Shown here in pieces: positions 20,101 through 22,061 of a DNA stretch of 22,061 nt (position 1 is the first letter of the stretch; each line of letters starts with the position of its first letter). The stretch is taken from assembly GCA_036897625.1 (NCBI GenBank), contig JAYMTA010001061.1, forward strand, positions 1 through 22,061, in the 5' to 3' direction. A model generated the notes under the pieces. The model was given only the letters and a program-made list of their open reading frames with translations. It was not told where the DNA came from and ran no database searches. The translations under genes were made by a program, and so were the position numbers. The stretch comes from Pelargonium cotyledonis. Taxonomy: Eukaryota; Streptophyta; Magnoliopsida; Geraniales; Geraniaceae.

Positions 20101-21072
20101 CAAGCATTGAATATTGCAAGAAGAAACAGCAAGAGGGCAGTCCAGACACAAACCCTGTTCATTGGCATTATAGTTAATATCAATCAACATTGAGAACTAC
20201 AAGTGCACAACAATAAGCGCGTTATAGTTACCATCCAGCCCAAGCCAGGAACAATTCCTGCCCCAAATCCTCTCTTCCTTTTGCAAAGTTGTACAAATAA
20301 GTGTACATTATGACAGTCGGTTCCGCAACTCCTAAAATTAGAAGGGGTTGCCCACCAAGTACAGAGTGTATGATACCACAAATTGCTGTAGAAGCCAAAG
20401 TTTCTACTGTGCTCAAGCTTCCATCTATACCAGAAACAAAATAGCAAGGAAAAATCGTTATATCCACTCATCTAACATAAACACAAGTCCTCTAGTATAT
20501 TCTACTATAGCTTCTTTTGTCAAATCTGTTTTACTTTCTTCCATCTTCTTTCTTACAACCAGTATAATAGCATCAAAGCTCCATATGTCTCCATGAGATT
20601 AGATACTAACCAAATATGTTATGCACTCCAAAAGATAAAAATTTCCCAATTTCTATAGCTCCTAAATTCCAAGTAAGCAAATAAAACATTGTTGTGTCCA
20701 AATCCAAGAGTTCATTATAGTTGGTAAGTGGTAACAACTGCTAACCTGTATCTCTGCTTAGTTGTTCCCCAAATGCAATAACAGGAAGAGCAGAAGCAAA
20801 GAAGATATAGGTAGTTGGTGCCAGTATCCTATAGAATGAAAAAAATATATATATATATGAATAAGAAAACCCAAAACTGCCATATAATTATACAAAACTA
20901 CAAACAGAGTATCTTGTATATACACATACTATATGTCCAAGATAAAAGAAAAAAAAAATCAAAATTACCCGAGTCCTGATCGAATACCACCAATCCAGTC
21001 CTGCTTATAACATGATGCTCTTCCTCGGATGTCACTTGCAATGCCCCTAAAAGGAGATTTCAAGTGTTCCAT
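17179..21072 (-). CDS. BOR-family borate exporter
   Basis: Thirteen exons in transcript order, 21072-20969, 20828-20746, 20424-20232, 20154-20016, 19925-19760, 19676-19510, 19113-18940, 18837-18742, 18650-18534, 18342-18035, 17805-17529, 17441-17316 and 17202-17179, encode 657 aa. All introns are GT-AG and the frame holds throughout. The protein belongs to the SLC4-like anion exchanger family; plant members export borate across the plasma membrane for xylem loading or high-boron tolerance. The N-terminus has [19 protein letters not shown] (residues 8-26). Multiple membrane segments follow, including [18 protein letters not shown] (about 86-103), [17 protein letters not shown] (about 151-167), [32 protein letters not shown] and [14 protein letters not shown]. 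The tail has the acidic [18 protein letters not shown]. That tail resembles the Arabidopsis BOR4-BOR7 group more than BOR1, as I remember them; the exact orthologue is not settled. Confidence 0.94.
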
Positions 21073-21074
21073 TT

Positions 21075-21858
21075 CTGACAGGAAATTTTCTAATTATTAG
21101 TCTAATATTTGACATCAAAAGATAGGAAATTCCACATAAATCCATTTTTCAACAGTGTGAGAGATTAGTATAGTAACAAAAAAAAATCAGATATGTCTCT
21201 AAGAAATGGCTTGGACTACAATGCAAAATAAGAAGAATTGACTCAACAGACTAACAGAGGCATCTCCAAGGGAAGAATGCAGATATTTTTAGATCTAAAT
21301 CAAGTAGAACATTGAATTGAAGAAGGAAAAACGAAATAAGGTAATTTTTCCTACTCATTCCTAAAGCTCATTGAACGCTTTCAAGGTCTATAAATATATA
21401 TACGGCACAACACGAATCACAATTTCTGTTTGGCCACTGGGAAAACAAAAGAAATTTAAATGGTACCTAAATCACACGATAATCAAGTACTGTTCAAGAA
21501 CAAATCCAGTAACTCGTCACACACATACAAAAGCAGTTGTACCGTCAATAGTTCTGTGAGAATGTAGATTTCCTCCATTTTCAAAACATTAAAATACAGA
21601 TTTAAGCATTCCTTATACAGTTTCTTCTCTTCCTTTTTTACTTTTTGCATTCAAAAATAAGAGAAAACCCCCCAAAAAACATGAAATATTGTACATGTCC
21701 GGCGCCATTGTTACCAGCGCCATGGAAAGGGAGCAAAACAAGGAACAGAATTGCCGGACAGTAACAAAAAGAAAATACAAAATGCGGAACCGTATCGAGC
21801 CAGAATGAGTGCAGAAGACGAAGAGCCAAAGAGCAAAACAGTCATCAAAGAGATTTAC
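21075..21858 (-). other. Probable 5'-leader intron of the BOR gene
   Basis: On the minus strand a donor CTCTG/GTAAAT (intron starts at 21858) and an acceptor CCTGTCAG (ends at 21075) would remove 784 bases. The spliced leader would meet the coding exon two bases before the ATG. The leader piece between the TATA box and the donor contains no ATG, whereas the unspliced stretch contains many. This is inferred from splice consensus only. Confidence 0.5.
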
Positions 21859-21991
21859 CAGAGGCGGAGGTGGCTCTCCGACTTGGATGCTTGCCGGAAA
21901 TTTCGACGGAGCTGTTGCCCCCGTGAATGCGTTTGTGTGTTGTTTCACTTGGCAGCTTGTTTACAGAACACCTGCAGAAGACGCACACGCC

Positions 21992-21999
21992 TTTATATA
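21992..21999 (-). promoter_or_regulatory. TATA box of the BOR gene
   Basis: TATATAAA on the minus strand lies in a more GC-rich context, and transcription would be expected to start near 21965. This sits about 100 bases ahead of the proposed leader donor, giving a plausible first exon of roughly 21965-21859. Confidence 0.6.
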
Positions 22000-22061
22000 A
22001 GAACCGCGGGACTATAGAAGTCCATGAGTGGTCCCCACTGGGTCCAGTAATCATCTGCTCA

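Noticed and set aside
21613..21948. 111-codon minus-strand frame upstream of the BOR start
   Set aside because: Its first codon is not ATG, it has no family features, and it falls across the proposed leader intron.
1..22061. CRISPR arrays, operons, prophage or an undescribed defence system
   Set aside because: This is plant nuclear DNA with intron-containing genes; no regularly spaced repeats or clustered prokaryotic genes are present.

Overview
This window is nuclear DNA from a flowering plant, most likely a eudicot. Genes carry many short AT-rich introns, intergenic DNA is AT-rich, and the protein families are plant-type: (6-4) photolyase, DUF674, a two-domain DUF642 wall protein, a SKP1-like protein and a BOR-type borate transporter. 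I assembled the multi-exon genes by hand from reading frames, splice consensus and family knowledge. No database search was run.

Layout from left to right. Position 1-67 (minus) is the first coding bases of a gene running off the left edge; its start resembles the presequence of plant cytochrome c oxidase subunit 5b. Position 990-5074 (minus) is a complete 13-exon (6-4) DNA photolyase gene (UVR3, 538 aa). Position 6232-6729 (minus) is an intronless SKP1-like gene (165 aa). Position 7595-9231 (plus) is a three-exon DUF674 gene that is open throughout except for one in-frame TAA. Position 9576-11636 (minus) is a three-exon DUF642 secreted protein (378 aa), tail-to-tail with the DUF674 gene. From 11.6 to 16.1 kb lies gene-poor DNA holding a decayed piece of plastid 23S rRNA (nuclear plastid DNA), a long imperfect inverted repeat and the 3' end of a dead LINE with its poly(A) tail. 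Position 16091-16438 (minus) is a small uncharacterised protein (115 aa). Position 17179-21072 (minus) is a 13-exon BOR transporter (657 aa), with a TATA box near 21995 and a probable intron in its 5' leader.

The genes do not form one pathway. They look like ordinary plant neighbours: respiration, UV-damage repair, ubiquitin ligase scaffold, cell wall and boron export. The left pair, COX5b-like followed by UVR3, matches the close placement of COX5b-1 and UVR3 on Arabidopsis chromosome 3 as I remember it. I found no convincing undescribed system. The observations most worth following are the single stop codon in the DUF674 gene, a GC-AG intron in UVR3, the plastid rRNA insertion and the 99-bp foldback.
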